DNA from: Clostridiales bacterium GWD2_32_19
Lineage (GTDB): Bacteria; Bacillota; Clostridia; Lachnospirales; UBA12420
Assembly (NCBI GenBank): GCA_001795385.1
Contig: MGOU01000027.1
Span: forward strand, 1 to 34,050
Direction: 5' to 3'
Length of the DNA stretch: 34,050 nt
Numbering within the stretch: position 1 is the first letter of the stretch; each line of letters opens with the position of its first letter. A model generated the notes under the pieces. The model had not been told where the DNA came from. It ran no database searches and saw only the letters and a list, made by a program, of their open reading frames with translations. A program made the position numbers and the translations under genes. This document shows, piece after piece, positions 31,870 to 34,050 of this stretch.

Positions 31870-32829
31870 ATGTTAAATAATTTTAAAAATAAAATTAATG
31901 TAATAGCAATAATATGGATTGCGGGTGCACTTGTGGCTTGTGGAGGGGAAAATAAGAATGTAACTAAGCCCTTGATAACCACTGTCAAGTCAGTTGATAA
32001 AGAAACTGATGTATCAGAAGTTGATAAAAAGGAGGTTATATGGGAAGGTACATGGTCAAGGGGTACATCGAAAGAGTATGAACATGAACCAGCTACATTA
32101 GAGATAAAAAAGGTAAGTGATAAGAAAATTTCATTTACACTAGATGCAGCAAGAGTTTTAGATGAAGAATCAGGAAATGTGAATATAGGCAACATAAAAG
32201 GCGAAGTAAACATAGTAGGTGATACTGCTATTTTCAAAGGTGAAGAGGGAGCAGAGGTTAGATTTAAATTAGAAAATTCTCAAATAACTGTAGAAACGAA
32301 TGATGAAGCAAGTTACTATGCAGGGGCAGGAGTTGTCTTTTATGGTAACTATGTGAAAAGTACGAAAGAGCAATTAGATGATAGTCTTAAACTGCAAAAT
32401 GAAGAAATTATATACAGTTTCAAGACAGATAACGGTAAAACGGTTTCCATCTGTACACCTCAAAAAACTTATGACTATATTGTTTATAGATATGGGACGA
32501 AGAAAAAGGTAGAACTAGAATATCCAAAGGACAAAGCTGATTCATGGAGCAAGTTTAAGTACTCAACTTATACTCGACCTATTCAAGGGCAAGACCTTTT
32601 ATTGACTTCTTCGAGTCAAATATCATTTACGAGTGACGCATATAAATATGAAATTTACTCAGAAAATTATGCTAACGAAAAAAATGAAAGTGAGGATGCA
32701 ATAGGTATTAGAGTAACAAATACAAGCGATGACAATGTAACAACGATACAAGGTAAAACTGATTCAGAAAAAGGAAGTTTAGATTACTTAGATGGTAAAT
32801 ATAAATTAATTAATAAAGTAGAGGAATAA
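31870..32829 (+). CDS. Lipoprotein of unknown function
   Basis: A 319-residue secreted lipoprotein: basic N-terminus, hydrophobic helix (VIAIIWIAGALVAC) and lipobox LVAC with the lipidated Cys at residue 24. After a Lys/Asp/Glu-rich linker, the part at about residues 57-145 (starting WEGTWSRG) looks like a beta-barrel lipocalin-like or DUF-type domain with alternating strands; a second beta-rich segment with many Ser/Thr follows. I do not recognise a family. AATAGGAGAG precedes the ATG. The gene has its own promoter, and a group II intron lies 94 bases downstream. Confidence 0.82.
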   Translation: MLNNFKNKINVIAIIWIAGALVACGGENKNVTKPLITTVKSVDKETDVSEVDKKEVIWEGTWSRGTSKEYEHEPATLEIKKVSDKKISFTLDAARVLDEESGNVNIGNIKGEVNIVGDTAIFKGEEGAEVRFKLENSQITVETNDEASYYAGAGVVFYGNYVKSTKEQLDDSLKLQNEEIIYSFKTDNGKTVSICTPQKTYDYIVYRYGTKKKVELEYPKDKADSWSKFKYSTYTRPIQGQDLLLTSSSQISFTSDAYKYEIYSENYANEKNESEDAIGIRVTNTSDDNVTTIQGKTDSEKGSLDYLDGKYKLINKVEE

Positions 32830-32923
32830 AGCATAGCTTTTGCTTATACAAAGATAGAGTAAAGTTTAAAACATATGAGAAAACTACGCCATAGTGTACA
32901 TATATTGAAGAAGTCAAACCTGA

Positions 32924-34050
32924 GTGCGCCAGTTCGGTGCTAATATATAGTTGGTGAAAACCCAATCTAGTAAGACCTAGCCAGTCGCTAGTATCTAGTC
33001 TTGGAGCCGAAACGGTGACGATAGGTTTAAGCGTAGACAAGAAAGAGCGCGAGCCGTAATGTGTGAACATGAAGCAAGTTGAGCCTCGTAAGGATTAAAA
33101 GATAGAAGCCGATACTCTTCAGGTAGTAGCAGGCAATAACACACAGACGATAAGGCAAGGAAGTGTGATTTCTATCGGGGTCGAAGAGCATGGCGAGCGC
33201 ATCGAAACATAAAATATATTAAGCATACCTGGGAGATCTGTAGTTATTTTTTTACAGAAGTCGGATTAGTTCATAGTAGCAATGAGATATATGAAAGTAT
33301 ACGGAGCCAAGGGACTAACATAATAATCGTTTCTGAAGTAAAACATTAGCACACTAGAGGTGAGAAAACAAATGGAAAATGAGACTAAAGAAATAAAAGA
33401 ATTAATAAACAAACATAAAAGACTGCAAACACTAATGTATTTAGTAAACAAAGAAACATTACTAATGGAACACAAGAGACAGAAAGTGAATAAAGCAAGT
33501 GGTGTAGACAAAATGACAAAGGAAAAGTATAGCACCAAAAAGGAAGAAAATATAGAAGAACTACTGAGGAAAATGAAGGGGTTTAGTTATAAACCACAAC
33601 CAGTGAGGCGAGTGTATATACCTAAAGTAGGAAGTGATAAGCTAAGACCGCTTGGAATACCAGCATATGAAGACAAGTTAGTACAAGGAGTAATGGCAAA
33701 TATACTAAATGAAATATACGAACAAAAGTTTTACGGCTTCTCATATGGATTTAGACCGAACAAGAACTGTCATCAGGCGATAAAAGAAGTAAATAAAATC
33801 ATAATAGAGAAGAAAATAAACTACATAGTGGATGCAGATATAAAAGGATTCTTTGATAATGTAGACCAAAAATGGCTTATGAAATTTCTTGAGCATGACA
33901 TACAAGATAAGAACTTTCTAAGGTATATAGTAAGGTTTCTAAAAGCAGGAATAATGGAAGAAGGAGAGATACAAGAAAGTGAAAAGGGAACTCCACAGGG
34001 AGGACTGATATCACCGATACTAGCAAACATCTATCTGCATTATGTACTAG
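32924..34050 (+). mobile_element. Group II intron, 5' part, cut by the window end
   Basis: The ribozyme starts with the group II 5' consensus GTGCGCC at 32924-32930. The next 440 bases are GC-richer and highly structured with no open frame (domain I and following helices), as expected, and a reverse transcriptase gene begins at 33372 in the domain IV position. The 3' end (domains V and VI) is beyond the window. The upstream exon is noncoding sequence 3' of the lipoprotein gene, so the insertion does not break a gene. I cannot assign the intron class. Confidence 0.85.
33372..34050 (+). CDS. ltrA: Group II intron reverse transcriptase/maturase, partial
   Basis: The frame is open from ATG 33372 to the window edge (226 codons seen; about 420-600 expected in full). 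It shows the group II RT order: ASGVDKMT at about residues 42-49, RPLGIPAYEDKLVQ at about 89-102, FYGFSYGFRPNKNCHQA, the first catalytic block VDADIKGFFDNV at about 148-159, and GTPQGGLISPILANIYL at about 205-221. The YADD box would lie just outside the window. AGAGGTGAG precedes the start. It mediates splicing and retrohoming of the surrounding intron. Confidence 0.93.
   Translation, partial: MENETKEIKELINKHKRLQTLMYLVNKETLLMEHKRQKVNKASGVDKMTKEKYSTKKEENIEELLRKMKGFSYKPQPVRRVYIPKVGSDKLRPLGIPAYEDKLVQGVMANILNEIYEQKFYGFSYGFRPNKNCHQAIKEVNKIIIEKKINYIVDADIKGFFDNVDQKWLMKFLEHDIQDKNFLRYIVRFLKAGIMEEGEIQESEKGTPQGGLISPILANIYLHYVL

Overview
The window looks like chromosomal DNA of an AT-rich, endospore-forming member of the Clostridia (Bacillota). 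The evidence is gene content: a sigma-K type sporulation sigma factor, SpoIIR, the spoIIIA operon, SpoIVB and Spo0A, with strong AGGAGG-type ribosome binding sites, TTGACA/TATAAT promoters and a CIRCE-controlled groESL operon. I cannot name the genus from sequence alone.

Layout. 1-4253: sigK, truB, a polysaccharide-deacetylase lipoprotein and serS. 4254-6605: repeats, then a perfect CIRCE operator and groES-groEL. 6650-7513: an MscS-type channel. 7514-8493: a gene-free interval of about 1 kb packed with repeats (8-bp tandem arrays, a foldback, a palindromic dispersed element), ending in a candidate sigma-F promoter for spoIIR. 9138-9375: a compact locus with all the parts of a type I toxin-antitoxin module (24-codon hydrophobic peptide, sequestered Shine-Dalgarno, two-way terminator, perfect opposing antisense promoter). 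9413-11000 (minus): an SDR reductase and endonuclease IV. 11349-17058: a small unknown gene, an FtsH-family protease, a GH13 alpha-glycosidase and rarA.

17308-20116 is the most accessory-looking part: a HipA-like kinase without the usual N-terminal subdomain, two tandem paralogues resembling that missing subdomain (HipS-like), one apparently started at an ATT codon, and a fourth unknown gene behind a related promoter. 20223-24933: two radical-SAM-associated housekeeping genes, then a translationally coupled pair (radical SAM enzyme plus HAM1/RdgB-like nucleotide pyrophosphatase) facing a DUF4364 gene. The last two genes share a perfect 42-bp palindrome that encodes the same seven C-terminal residues in both proteins. 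25062-25394 is a strongly promoted, terminator-ended, structured noncoding RNA I cannot name.

25596-31675 is a sporulation block: spoIIIAA-AB-AC-AD-AE (AF, AG and AH are absent from their usual place), a DUF378 membrane protein, spoIVB and spo0A. A lipoprotein of unknown function follows. From 32924 to the window end lies the 5' part of a group II intron with its reverse transcriptase, cut by the window edge.

Functionally, sigK with a hydrophobic pro-sequence, spoIIR, spoIIIA, spoIVB and spo0A belong to one mother cell/forespore signalling programme. At least three families of short dispersed repeats connect otherwise unrelated intergenic regions. All functional calls rest on motifs and recalled family features; no database search was run.
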